DNA of 64,000 bases from Andrena cerasifolii (taxonomy: Eukaryota > Arthropoda > Insecta > Hymenoptera > Andrenidae): contig NC_135119.1 of the NCBI RefSeq assembly GCF_050908995.1, forward strand, positions 2,604,001 to 2,668,000. The letters run 5' to 3'. The position numbers and the translations under genes are program-made. This document shows positions 32,891 to 42,740 of the stretch, one piece after another. A model generated the notes under the pieces. It had not been told where the DNA came from, did not search any database, and worked only from the letters and a program-made list of their open reading frames with translations. The stretch's first letter is position 1, and the number at the start of each line of letters is the position of its first letter.

Positions 32891-33712
32891 CCTACGACAC
32901 TAATATAATAATACAGTAAATTCTCGTTGTAAGATCGTTGGAGTTTGTTCGTTGTATGATCATGTCTATCCCTCATCGACTCAAAAAAACATTTATGCTG
33001 CAAAAATATGAAGAAGCAAGGGTAAAAAGGTAAATGGTAATGGCCATGTAAGTTTTACATAGCAGAAATTCGACCGAGCATATAAAAGTTGTTTATAAGG
33101 GTAGTTCGTTATCCTAGAAAAAAAATAACACCAGAATCAGATTCTACGGCTTAAACAACCGTTAAAACCGGTCTATTTATAATGAATAACGCATAAAAAA
33201 CAGTGATATGGATTTAGTTCACCTTTCTACGATTTCGGACCACTGTGCGGCGCGTGCCTCGGCGAGTTTGCGGTAAACCTAACCGAGCTAAGCGCCAGTT
33301 GTCCCAATTTTTCTCTTCTGTAAAGGCGGTGTAACATCGCGATGCACAGGTGCAATTGCGTGCCGTTCACGTTTGTTGCTGATTTGACGCAAAAACACGT
33401 TCTCATTGGTGAAATTCGCACCACATACGAGTCATTATGATGACTTTCGACCACTTTGCAACACTTGAAGGGGTCAACTTTTACGACCAGGCGTGTGTCC
33501 GAAATGACTGACATCCCGTGTATATGTGAATGCAGGCACGCATCGTCGAAAAAACTGTATAAACTGTGCTTTTCAACACAACTGTACTCTTTACTTCTAT
33601 TATATATCAGTTACATATGTGTATTTATTTCCATGGTTATTAGTTTATATATTAAAAAGCGCAATAACACGATAATTATTGTTGTAAATACTAATACTTC
33701 TAGATATTGCAT
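32891..33712. other. Mostly unassigned
   Basis: TACAGTAAATTCTCGTTGTAAG near 32922 looks like a single pogo-type terminus without a partner. ORFs of 95 and 105 codons (33227-33514, 33456-33773) overlap each other on opposite strands and have no motif. Confidence 0.35.
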
Positions 33713-34055
33713 AATTGAGGACCTTGCAGCAAGAGGGGTGCAGCTCCGACTTTACCAACTTCGAGTAAATTAGAAAAAAACTGTTCACAAAATTATTTCT
33801 TTAACTTAACATTAAGTCATAAATTTTTATTTCTATTTTTGGCGATTTTTTTAAATCTGGAACAGCCCGAAACAAAAATATTGCACAAAACAGTGAGGCG
33901 TGCAGGTTCAAAATCTGCAATAAATCGCTCATTTGTTATCGGATTTGCATCAAATGTCCACCAAACGATGTAGAATATTTTTACGTATATTACACGTCAT
34001 AACTTAAAAATTGTAAAAAATGGAGTTGCACCCCTTTTGCTGCAAGGTCCTCAAT
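33713..34055. mobile_element. 343-bp inverted-repeat element
   Basis: ATTGAGGACCTTGCAGCAAG and its inverse near 34036-34055 form ends of about 34 bp with three mismatches. The ATTGAGG start resembles the element at 24794. Confidence 0.75.
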
Positions 34056-34317
34056 TTGTAATACAGTATAATCTATACAAATATGTGTCATTGAATAATA
34101 GTTCTATATAAAGATATAAATAAAGATCAATTTCAAATTATTCTATTTGTCAGAAACAATTACGTTTGCCAGTTATATACAGTTGTGCCCGGTTAAGTTG
34201 ATAATTTTCCCCGGTTAGGTTGATACAAAATCATCCCCAATATCATAATTTGCTTACTTGGGCCTTCGCAACGAGCCCTCGGTGCTCGCGAATGGTGAAC
34301 CGCAGTAACAATATAAC
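34056..34317. other. Unpaired pogo-type terminus
   Basis: ACAGTTGTGCCCGGTTAAGT near 34181, with the CCCGGTTAGGTTGATA repeat following, looks like a transposon end. No partner end was found. Confidence 0.35.
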
Positions 34318-34932
34318 ACTAAGGTCGTGTTCAGATATATTGGCCGCTGAGTTTCGTGAGGGGTATTCCCCACCATACCGCTTGCCTGCTCGGTGCTCCT
34401 TTTTTCAACGTTCTCATTCTCTCTGTGGCTAGGCCTGCTCGTCGCGCGGTGGGGATTTGGTGCCCGTGAGATACGTATACACGCAGCGAAGCATCCCCTC
34501 CACTTTCTCGTTTCTTTCTTGCTCTCGATCCATCTCGCTCTCGCCTTCGCAGAACAAGAGCGAGTCAGAAGTGGTGGGGATAGCGCCTAGCTTCTGACGT
34601 GTAGGCCAAACCGAGCTCTTAACGTAGAAATACATACATCAGAATAGGTGTGCGTTAGGTCTGAAAAAATTCAGGAGTTTTATTGGTCAGAACATTGTTT
34701 CTTTCTCGATAGCTTCAACTCGTATTGGTCTACGCACAGCTTCGTAACGCACACAACTACTACGCTAAGAATAAACAACAGCCTACGCCTTCGTTCTGTT
34801 CCACCATACCCTTCGGGGGCCCAGCAACTTCAACTGCCAACCCACGATCGTCAGGTGGTGGTGGCTGATTTCTCCTCGCGCGCTGCTCACGAAACCGAAC
34901 TCCCCGTCCAATATATCTGAACATGACCTAAA
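34318..34932. mobile_element. 615-bp inverted-repeat element, family M
   Basis: AAGGTCGTGTTCAGATATAT at the left and ATATATCTGAACATGACCT at the right are inverted, with GAGTTTCGTGAG and CTCACGAAAC pairing inward. A right-end fragment of the same family lies at 50625-50720. Confidence 0.7.
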
Positions 34933-35569
34933 GATGATAGGGATTCGTGTAGCATTGGGTAAACGATTAAAATCTATAGGCGATTTACGAAAGTTTATTG
35001 AATCAAAACTTATCCTAGTTAAAGAACATTTAATATTTAGAAAGGAATATAAAATATATATTGTTGTTTGTGCTTATAGATTGGGGTTTTTGGGGCGAGG
35101 TTATGAATCGTGTGAAATAGCACTGATTTTTAAGAATTTTTTCGCTACTTTTAAATATGATACTGTTTGTGCTGAGATGAACAGAGTCGGTACCATAGAA
35201 CTGAGGTTAGGCTAACCTTAGGTTAGGTTACTTTCCGCAGTGAGCCAAACGGCTGATCTAGCTGGACAAAGTCATTTTGCCAACTGTCATAAAATATTTT
35301 CATTTTTATTCCAAGTTGTTGGAAAAGGTTTGGAGCCACCGAAACCACATCAATAAATTCATTTAATAACGTCTAATGGCCATGGTACCTACCTCTGCGA
35401 AGATGCCCGGTCTGCGAGTATGATTTACGAAGTGACATAGTTCTGAATACAGCACCACGAGCAAAACTGTATGTCATAGACGGTTCTTAGGATTTTTCTA
35501 TATTCTATCTTAGATATTGTTCCGTAAGGTATGTATTTTATGATGTAATAAGCAAAGATTTCGTTACAT
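34933..35569. other. No recognisable gene
   Basis: A 93-codon ORF (34934-35215) has no motif that I recognise. TTAGGTTAGGTTA lies at 35218-35230. Confidence 0.35.
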
Positions 35570-36029
35570 ATTTATTTATTTACTTACATATTTTACATAA
35601 TCCTTGCCGCGCGGCTTTGGGTGGTTTGCGGTTTGTACATCCGTCAATCAATTTGTACATCCTACTTTGTATTTTCGTATATGTGTGTACATTGTATATG
35701 TCTATACCTACCTGTCTATTCTTGTAAAATACCTATACATATAGTTATGTGCATTTATATAGTTATATGTTTATATATTTATATTTTATTGTTCTATGCT
35801 TGTCCTGTTCCCACAATCATATCTTATATTCTAAGTTCTTAACTCTCTAATTTCTAAACTTTCTAAACTTTAAAATATAATACAGTCTTCTTATCTTTGG
35901 TAAGCCATTGTACTTCAGCTTCTACGTTCCTTCCTCTTCCCCCTACCTCTGACGAGACCCCTCCTTTCCGTTCCTCTTCTTTCTCTCCGCTTCAATCTTC
36001 CTTAATACTCCTATTCTTTTTCCGTCCTC

Positions 36030-37562
36030 ACCCAGAATTACTCCCAGAGACTCTGCATTCCTGGTTTATATGCATTCTGTGATCACGTGTTCCAAGTTCC
36101 GCGTTTCCTCTTTCGCATCACACGTCCTGCATACCTTCTCTTCCGCTCCTTTCCAATGTTGATTTCCACTCATTCCGTTCCCGCATCTATACCTTGGAAT
36201 TAGCTTTCTGTCTCTGTCCTTCATCCTTCATTCCAAGTACTTCGATAGCCGCTCCATTATTAGGACCGTATATTCAGTATTATACATATCTTGACTCAGT
36301 TATTCTTCTTACCCTTTCTTCGTTCCGAACTATCCAGGTATTTTCCAACAGGGTTTCAGCGACGACTTGGTTTTCCTCCCTCAATCTATTCAATAAAATT
36401 CTTCTTTTTTTTTATTAGGATACTTTTGAAAAATACTCTTCTTCTCGCCTTCCATTTTTCCTCTTCTTTGACTGGCCTCTCCCTCTCCATTTTCTTCATA
36501 GACTCAACCACTAGCCTCTTTCCAGATTTCCTAGTTATCTCGTCATACTTTATTGCCTGTAATCCCCATTCTTTTAATTTACATTCATCGACCACAATAT
36601 AGTTCGGGGTTCTTGTCTCCAGAACTAGTATCCATTTCACACATACCCTTGATCCAGTGTAGTCTCATTGTTCCACCCCCATATCTCCGCTCCGAATAAA
36701 GCCACACTGGATGCTAACCCTTCCAGCGATCTCATCCTTTTTCCGAGATCTTCCCTAAATACTCTTTCCCCAATGCTCCACGCCTTTTCCATTCTTTCTT
36801 TTATGTGTTTTTCTGTCCCACCATTTTTCTGCACAATGAACCCTAAATAACTTACTTCCTTTACATCCTCTAAGGTTTCTTTCCCCATCTCCAACTCCTT
36901 CCTCTTCCACTACCCTTTTCAAATATCATTATTTTCGACTTTTCCGGATTTAACAATAGTCTTTTCCCAATAAAAAATTTCTATCCTGCTCCGCTTCTTG
37001 CCATCAACACCACACGCATCGCATATGTAATCGTCCAGAACTTCTCCCCATCCTGTTAATTTTCTGTTCAAAATGCCATCATACACCTTAGGCTTATAAG
37101 CCAAGCTCATCAGGATTATTCCCCTATCTATAGTTCCCAACCTCTTCCCTGTTCTCTTTTTAAATATTGTAGCGTTTGTTCACTTTTGTTCTAGTATTTT
37201 GGGATTCCTCCATACCTCCAAATTGTTCTCGTCAGTGCTAGAAACACCTTCATGCTCAAATCCACCCTGTCTCGGCGCCTTACCCTTTCTTAATCCTTTT
37301 AGTTGTTTTATGAATTCATCCCTCATTATTTCCTGCTCTTCTTCCCCGTCATCAGTCTCCCCTTCACCTAGTCCCATCTCCAGCATTGTCTTTCTGCTCC
37401 CCCCCCCCCCAGCAATTTCATAGAGTGTATTTTCCAACAAACAATATTGATGACCTCGCTTATTCTTTCTCTTTTCTTCCTGAATTTGTTAATATATTCC
37501 CACGCCTTTGCCTTTGTTTCAATTCTCTTGATTTTCTCCTCCTCTTCTTTCTCGTGTCTCAT
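36030..37562 (-). pseudogene. LINE ORF2 reverse transcriptase remnants and zinc motif
   Basis: Fragments on the minus strand: AKAWEYINKFRKKRE and KQLKGLRKGKAP (upstream of the RT core), then RGIILMSLAYKPKVYDGILN, the start of RT. The sequence then jumps to KSKIMIFEKGSGRGR and SYLGFIVQKNGG, HIKERMEKAWSIGERVFRED, ALFGAEIWGWNNE, TPNYIVVDECKLKEW. The stretch that should carry the catalytic FADD/YADD box between DGILN and KSKIM is deleted. Near 36135-36070 CRTCDAKEETRNLEHVITEC gives the C-x2-C...H...C zinc motif. Poly-C at 37400 breaks the frame. Confidence 0.8.
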
Positions 37563-37645
37563 CTTCTTTTCTTTACACCATTTTTTGTATTCTTCCCTCT
37601 TTTCAAGGTATTCTTCATTTCTGACCTTTCCGTTTTTTCAGACCC

Positions 37646-38650
37646 TTAAAACTCTTCTAAGTTCCCTGTTTCCCCTTTTCTAGTCCTTGCTGTGTCCCTC
37701 TTCCCTATCCTCCAGGGTGTTATCTTCAGCTTATTTTTCTTGATCGATTCTTTGACCTTCTCTTTTAATTCGTCCCAGGTACAGTCGTTTCCCTCCTTTG
37801 TGTTCACCCAACCTTCTAATTTATTGTAATAATGACCAATGCCTTCTTTAGCCCAGTCACTTCTTTCAATCACTTTCACGCACTGTTTTCGATCACTTCC
37901 TTGTACCTCGGGCTCCTCTATCTCGACTTCTAAAGGTAGATGATCGGATTCTGGTTTGTTACCCTGCTTCACCACTCTAACTTCCTGCGCTGTGTTTTCG
38001 TTTGTAATAATATAATCAATTGTCGATCTCCCCATTTCTCCAACAAATGTCCACCCTCCCTCTCTTCCCAGACTTCCACTCATTATTAACCAACCTCTTT
38101 CCTCTATCTTATCCACAAGTATTCTCCCTTCTCTGTTCACCACTTTATCCACTGATCTCCTTGTTTTACTTTTCTCTCCTATCACATACCTCGGCCCTCT
38201 CACTCCCTGTTCTGGCATTAAAGTCCCGCCATTATCAGGTATTTTTCTTCTCTCTCTCCCATTTCCTTTATTATTGTCTGCAAGTTTTTCTTCACGTTCT
38301 GGCTACATATTGTGATAATTCTCCATTCTTCTTCGTTGTACGAAGCATACGGAGCATACGAAGTGTTTGCTCCATTTTCTGCGCTCTGTTTCTATCAGTT
38401 CCTTGTTCACTGCCGTTTTGATTCCTACTTTGGCTCTTCCTTTCCTACTTTCTCCCCACGCTGGCATGCATTTCCATACAAAATTCGGTAGTGTACCTTT
38501 TATCTATTTCCACATTTTTTCTTGCACCCAAATCTCTGTCAAACCTATTACGTCGAAGTTATTCAGACAGTCCCAGGTATCTGTGCATTTGTTAGTTGTT
38601 CCCGCTGTATTCCAGAAATATATTTTTAGTCCCAACCGAGTCCTTCTCAT
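37646..38650 (-). pseudogene. LINE ORF2 endonuclease domain (EEP/APE-type)
   Basis: The start ATG at 38650 overlaps the ORF1 stop as ATGA, a usual non-LTR arrangement. Domain pieces: LKIYFWNTAG, NNFDVIGLTEIWVQEK, a stop, then LPNFVWKCMPAWGES and RKGRAKVGIKTAV. Near 38230 YLIMAG is followed by FNARTG after a 2-base loss, which is the GDFNA motif. A long ORF (38218-37646) then holds VDKVVNREGRILVDKIEERG, STIDYIITN and SDHLPLEVEI, the SDH motif of the APE-type nuclease. It would nick target DNA to prime reverse transcription. Frameshifts inactivate it. Confidence 0.8.
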
Positions 38651-39405
38651 GCTATTCCCCTGCCCCTTTTAACTTCCACTCCTCCTTTTCTGTCCTTTTC
38701 TCGTTTCTTCATTTTTTCATTCCATTTGGTGCCAATTCTGAATGTTATATATTCAAACCAAGCGTCTAATCCCTTCTCTTTTTGCTCCTTTGCCATGGCT
38801 CTCAAATAACTTTGTATTTCTCGGTCGTTCTTCGTCAAATCGTCGATTTACTTTTTCCATTTATATTCACCGTACGTATATTTTATAATTCCACCTGCAG
38901 CTTCAGACTTTCTTTTAAAAATTCAGTCACTTCCAATTTAGATGCCTCCGGTTTCCAATCGACTTTTTTTATAACTATTGTTCCTTCGACTTTCTTTCTC
39001 CTTCTTCTTGTTTGTTACCTGCAATTCCAGAATTCCTTTGTCTCCACCTGTCAAATCCCTTTCTCTCTGTTTGTCTTACTCTCTTGCTTTTCCCTCTTCC
39101 AGTATTTCTTTCCTTAACTGTCCAATTTGTTCTGTTATGTTTTCCTTCATCTGTTCTTGCATCTTATCCAACTGTTTTCTTATCTCCTCTATTTTTCTCA
39201 GCATTTTTTCCATGTTCCTTTGCACCTCTTCCTCGTCCCCAGTTGCCAGAAATTTTTCCAGGGTCGTTCCTTCTTCCTTTGATTTCTGCCTACTACTAAG
39301 CGCTTAGGTGCCTAAGCTGCCTACTACACTTTTGCTGCCATCTGTTGGCCACTTCCTAACTACACCGCTCTCCTTCCCACTCCTTTTTTTTTTGTTTCCT
39401 AACAT
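38647..39405 (-). pseudogene. LINE ORF1 (coiled coil plus RRM-like part)
   Basis: It starts at ATG 39405 (MLGNKKKRSGKESG) and is interrupted by an in-frame TAA at about 39304. A coiled coil follows (EEVQRNMEKMLRKIEEIRKQ and the next 40 residues), with a stop at 39078, then in a shifted frame EGTIVIKKVDWKPEASKLEV, resembling the RNA-binding middle of LINE ORF1 proteins. A C-terminal piece (DREIQSYLRAMAKEQKEKGL, FRIGTKWNEK) ends at 38647. The role would be binding the element RNA as a particle. At least two stops and frame changes show it is dead. Confidence 0.7.
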
Positions 39406-39612
39406 CTCTCGCGTTATTCTTGTTATCTGCTTCGGTACCTCACTTTTTCCCGTTTATGTTCCTTCCTTTTTAATCCCGTGCTTCCCTATTATATATTCTC
39501 CTACTTTCCTACGTTTTCTTATATCACCCTTTCCTTATTGTGCTATTTTACTGCTTTTAGACCTCTCCCTCTTAACCGTATATACACACGTGCGCACGTC
39601 TCAACCGGTGGT

Positions 39613-40894
39613 CCTATTTTGTTACTTTATTGGCAATACTTTTTAATACCTTAAACCAGGTGCTTAACTGATGGTTCGCGAGCCACCGCACAATGGACCA
39701 TTCCATTAACGTTTCTGGTATGCGTAAGTGTATCAACATTTTTCCAGTATCATGTTAAGTTAACACTCCAATTGAGATTAAGCCAAAATTTAACTGCCAG
39801 TGGCTTGCAGCTGTAACCCTGCTACACTGTTCTGTTTTAGGGAATCATTTGGTAATAAGTAGGAGAGAGTTGTTTAATAAATTATTAGAAGCGGATGTGA
39901 TGCAACCATGTTACAGTTGTTTTTCAAGTAAACTTTTTGGATTAATATAATTTTCAACTAATCTATTAAAGCCTACATTTATACGTAAAACCACATATAG
40001 AAAGCCTGTAATCGGAAACTGTTCTACTTAGTAATGAAATAATTATTAGATAATAAAATACATAAACACGAATAAAAAGTTTAATTAAACTAAACTCCGA
40101 AACTTCAGTCGTTATAATTAATTTCACCTAGAATACTGAAATGAACCATTTTGCGGTGTAGTAGTTCTTTACAGGGCAGCGTTTCTATTTTTTAAAGATG
40201 CGTTTTAAACGGTTCAATTGTTGGATGAGCATCTAATACAGAGCCGGTTAGGCTTACCGTTTTCAGGGCAAGGGCAGCCGCCATTGCCCAGGGCAAACGC
40301 TGTGGGCAAAGCTCCGAGCAGTGACGTCAGCTATAGTTACAACGGAGTGGGGAGGAATAGTTGTGGCGGGAGTACGGGCTCGTAGATGCGTAGGCAGGCA
40401 CGGTCCTTGTTCATCTTGGCATCTGTACCGTATTGCCCGGGGAGGCGTGTCTTGCCCGCCGCCAGCAAGTGTTTGCCCCGGGCTGTCTGATCAGTTGCCC
40501 TGTCGGGCAACTCCTGAACGGCACTGATCTAACAGGTTTGTTGCTGGACAGTATGTCAGCTACCTCTTAGATATAGCCTGTTCCCACAACTTAAGGGGGC
40601 CGTCTCACTGGGCCTTGAAGTTTGTGCGTGCGCTCTCACAAGCTAAGTTGAGCGTGCACGTATACGCGTGTAGTAAACAAACCGTAAATTACAACTTTCG
40701 TCCTGGAATCGGCAAGAAGGAACTTTTTGCGGGTATAGTTGTCTCCAGTAGATATCTGTGCAGGGTGGTCTGATGCGTTTGAACGTTAATAAGCACCGTA
40801 CGTTGAAATAATAATGAATTTATGACTCGAGAAATGACAGAATGAGACATCAAGGATTCTCCGTCACCGACGCTGATGGTATATTCGCACTAGA
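39613..40894. other. 1.3 kb mostly unassigned
   Basis: The stretch 40230-40540 is GC-rich with repeated GGGCAA phrases on both strands (CAGGGCAAACGC, TTGCCCCGGG), so it may be another inverted-repeat element, but the ends could not be matched. A 68-codon ORF in it has no motif. Confidence 0.35.
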
Positions 40895-41448
40895 GACACT
40901 ATAATAAGAGTCTGGACACGAACCACTGTCCGCCATGTTTGATCGAAATCCCACGAGAGAGAAAGAGATATACACCATTTCACTCTTAACCACTCTTAAC
41001 AACTCTTACGTTTATGGCGGTATTTTACTTCTGTTTACTTCACGTAAATATGGTATGTACATTAGGTATATCAAGAAATTCTAATTGCGATTGATTCATA
41101 CAAAATGGTTGGATGTACAGCACCCTTTTGTAATAACACTTCAGAAAAGGGTTATATTTCGAGAGTTTTTCCCAAATGTCCCGAACATCGAGCTTTAGGG
41201 CTAAAAAATATTCCTTACCAAAATGGCCAAAAAGGTTATGTTATGAATATATATACATTACTTTTTCACTAACCAAATGCACATTTTCAGATTAATAGAT
41301 AGTAAAATACCGCCATAAACGTAAGAGTTGTTAAGAGTGGTTAAGAGTGAAATGGTGTATATCCCCTTCTCTCTCGCAGGATTTCGATCAAAAATGGCGG
41401 ACCAACCAAAAAGTGTCCTTCTCGTGTCCAGACTCTTATTATAGTGTC
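40895..41448 (+). mobile_element. 554-bp inverted-repeat element carrying a THAP exon
   Basis: GACACTATAATAAGAGTCTG at the left is inverted at the right end. Arms of about 140 bp pair through TCTCTCTCG/CGAGAGAG-type blocks and through ACTCTTAACCACTCTTAACA to ATGGCGGTATTTTACT. Unlike the other miniature elements here, its interior holds a short coding-like segment (41105-41272). It looks like an internally deleted derivative of an autonomous THAP-type transposon. No 8-bp duplication is visible. Confidence 0.75.
41105..41272 (+). pseudogene. THAP zinc-finger N-terminal fragment
   Basis: A 55-codon ORF starts MVGCTAPFCNNTS, giving the THAP C-x4-C pair directly after the initiator Met. It continues YISRVFPKCPEHRALGLKNI, matching the FPK-DPE-R--WLK part of THAP domains, with the usual W replaced by G. 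The W and the C-x2-H half are missing. AAG/GTTATG after NGQK might be a former splice donor. THAP domains bind transposon DNA in P-type and ISL2EU-type transposases. It is not closely related at sequence level to the THAP of the 11-kb pseudogene. Confidence 0.6.
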
Positions 41449-41624
41449 CTAATTCGCGCCATGTAGCATCAGAACCGGTGGAAGTCCAAGCTAGCCAATA
41501 AATGTAGGAAAGACATAGGTTGCCGATACGTATTGAGAGTCGTATCGCGCTGTTGCGGTATTTCCCCTATCACTATTTTGCCGTCAGGGAGGCTTAAATG
41601 AATCACGGCGAAGCGGCTGGAGAA

Positions 41625-42518
41625 CAGAGATGGGCAAAGATAATATCTGGATAAACTCAAATAAAATATACTTTACGTTTATTCGTTATTCGAATCTTCG
41701 AATAACACGGTTTATCTTTATTCGAAACACGACGGATAAAAAAATTTATTCGGAGTGAATTTATTCGACAGTGTAAGATAATTTTTTTATTCGAAGTGAA
41801 TTTATTCGACGGTGAAAGATAATTTCTTTATTCGAAGTGAATTTATTCGGTAGAGAAAGATAATTTCTTTATTCGAAATGAATTTATTCGGTAGAGAAAG
41901 ATAATTTCTTTATTCGAAATGAATTTATTCGACGGTGAAAGATAATTTTTGTATTCGGAGTGAATTTATTCGAAAGCGAAAGATAATTTCTTTATTCGAG
42001 GAACTTTTATTCGAACCGTCGAATAAGGTTTTCATCTTTATCCGTAGTTTATTCGACTTTTATTCGAAGGCTTCGAATAACTTTCGACCGTGTGTTTATC
42101 CCAATCGGCGCGATCTCGCCTCGAGCTGAGGACTTGGTCTGTGCGGCGGCGGCATCTGATCTTGGTTCGAGACTCGGCTGGAGAGCCATACATTGTTGCT
42201 TGCGGTGGATTATACTTATACCAATAGGATGTATGTAAAACTTCCACATTTTCTATCGTATCGGCAATAAAAGTTCCTCGAATAAAGAAATTATCTTTCG
42301 CTTTCGAATAAATTCACTTCGAATAAAAAAAATCTCTTTCACCGTCGAATAAATTCACTTCGAATAAAGACATTATCTTTCGCTTTTGAATAAATTTATT
42401 TATCCGTCATGTTCCGAATAAAGATAAACCGTGTTATTCGAATAACGAATAAAGATAAAGTATCTTTTGTTCGACACGTTATTTAAATAATTTTTTATCT
42501 AGATAATGCCCATCTCTG
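41625..42518. mobile_element. 894-bp hAT-like element, family K
   Basis: CAGAGATGGGCA at the left and TGCCCATCTCTG at the right are exact inverted ends of hAT type. The subterminal regions are inverted tandem arrays of a TTATTCGAA-rich unit. A GC-richer core of 200 bp (42060-42260) is unique. A duplication is unclear: CGAAGC occurs both just after the right end and 16 bp before the left end. A fragment lies at 32690-32890. Confidence 0.75.
41736..42012 (+). repeat. 41-bp tandem repeat, about six units
   Basis: GATAATTTCTTTATTCGAAG followed by TGAATTTATTCG recurs at 41777, 41818, 41859, 41900, 41941 and 41982. About three units lie inverted at 42268-42400 on the other side of the element. Confidence 0.85.
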
Positions 42519-42584
42519 CGAAGCCCGAGCCGAGCGACATTGTATCGTTCATCCTTCTAACCTGTCGCCTGGAGTTGCTCAGCG

Positions 42585-42740
42585 ATGTATCATCGATTAT
42601 GCAGAAACAGGATTTATTTATTTTTTATCGTATCAATATGAAAGTGATTCTACTGATTAAATTGGCAGAAAATAATTTACATCGGAGTACTTTGAACGAA
42701 ACGAGCTTTCAATTCTGGAAACAAATTTTATATTTAATAG
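42585..42740 (+). repeat. Dispersed repeat family A, copy 3
   Basis: ATCGATTATGCAGAAACAG, TTTTTTATCGTATCAATATG and CGAGCTTTCAATTCTGG follow the order in copy 1. Confidence 0.6.

Larger units (their letters stand above)
35570..39612 (-). mobile_element. Degenerate non-LTR retrotransposon, nearly full length
   Basis: Minus-strand order: 5' untranslated part, ORF1 (39405-38647), ORF2 endonuclease (38650-37646), RT remnants (37562-36386), a C-terminal zinc-binding motif (about 36135-36070), a 3' untranslated region and an AAATAAAT tail at 35570. The plus strand is strikingly pyrimidine-rich because the coding strand is purine-rich. The 5' border at 39612 is approximate. The motif set is one I associate with LINEs abundant in ants; the clade is uncertain. 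Confidence 0.85.

Noticed and set aside
38020..39646. Plus-strand hydrophobic, leucine- and phenylalanine-rich ORFs (85-133 codons) as membrane proteins
   Set aside because: They are the antisense of the purine-rich LINE coding strand, which produces long pyrimidine-rich frames.
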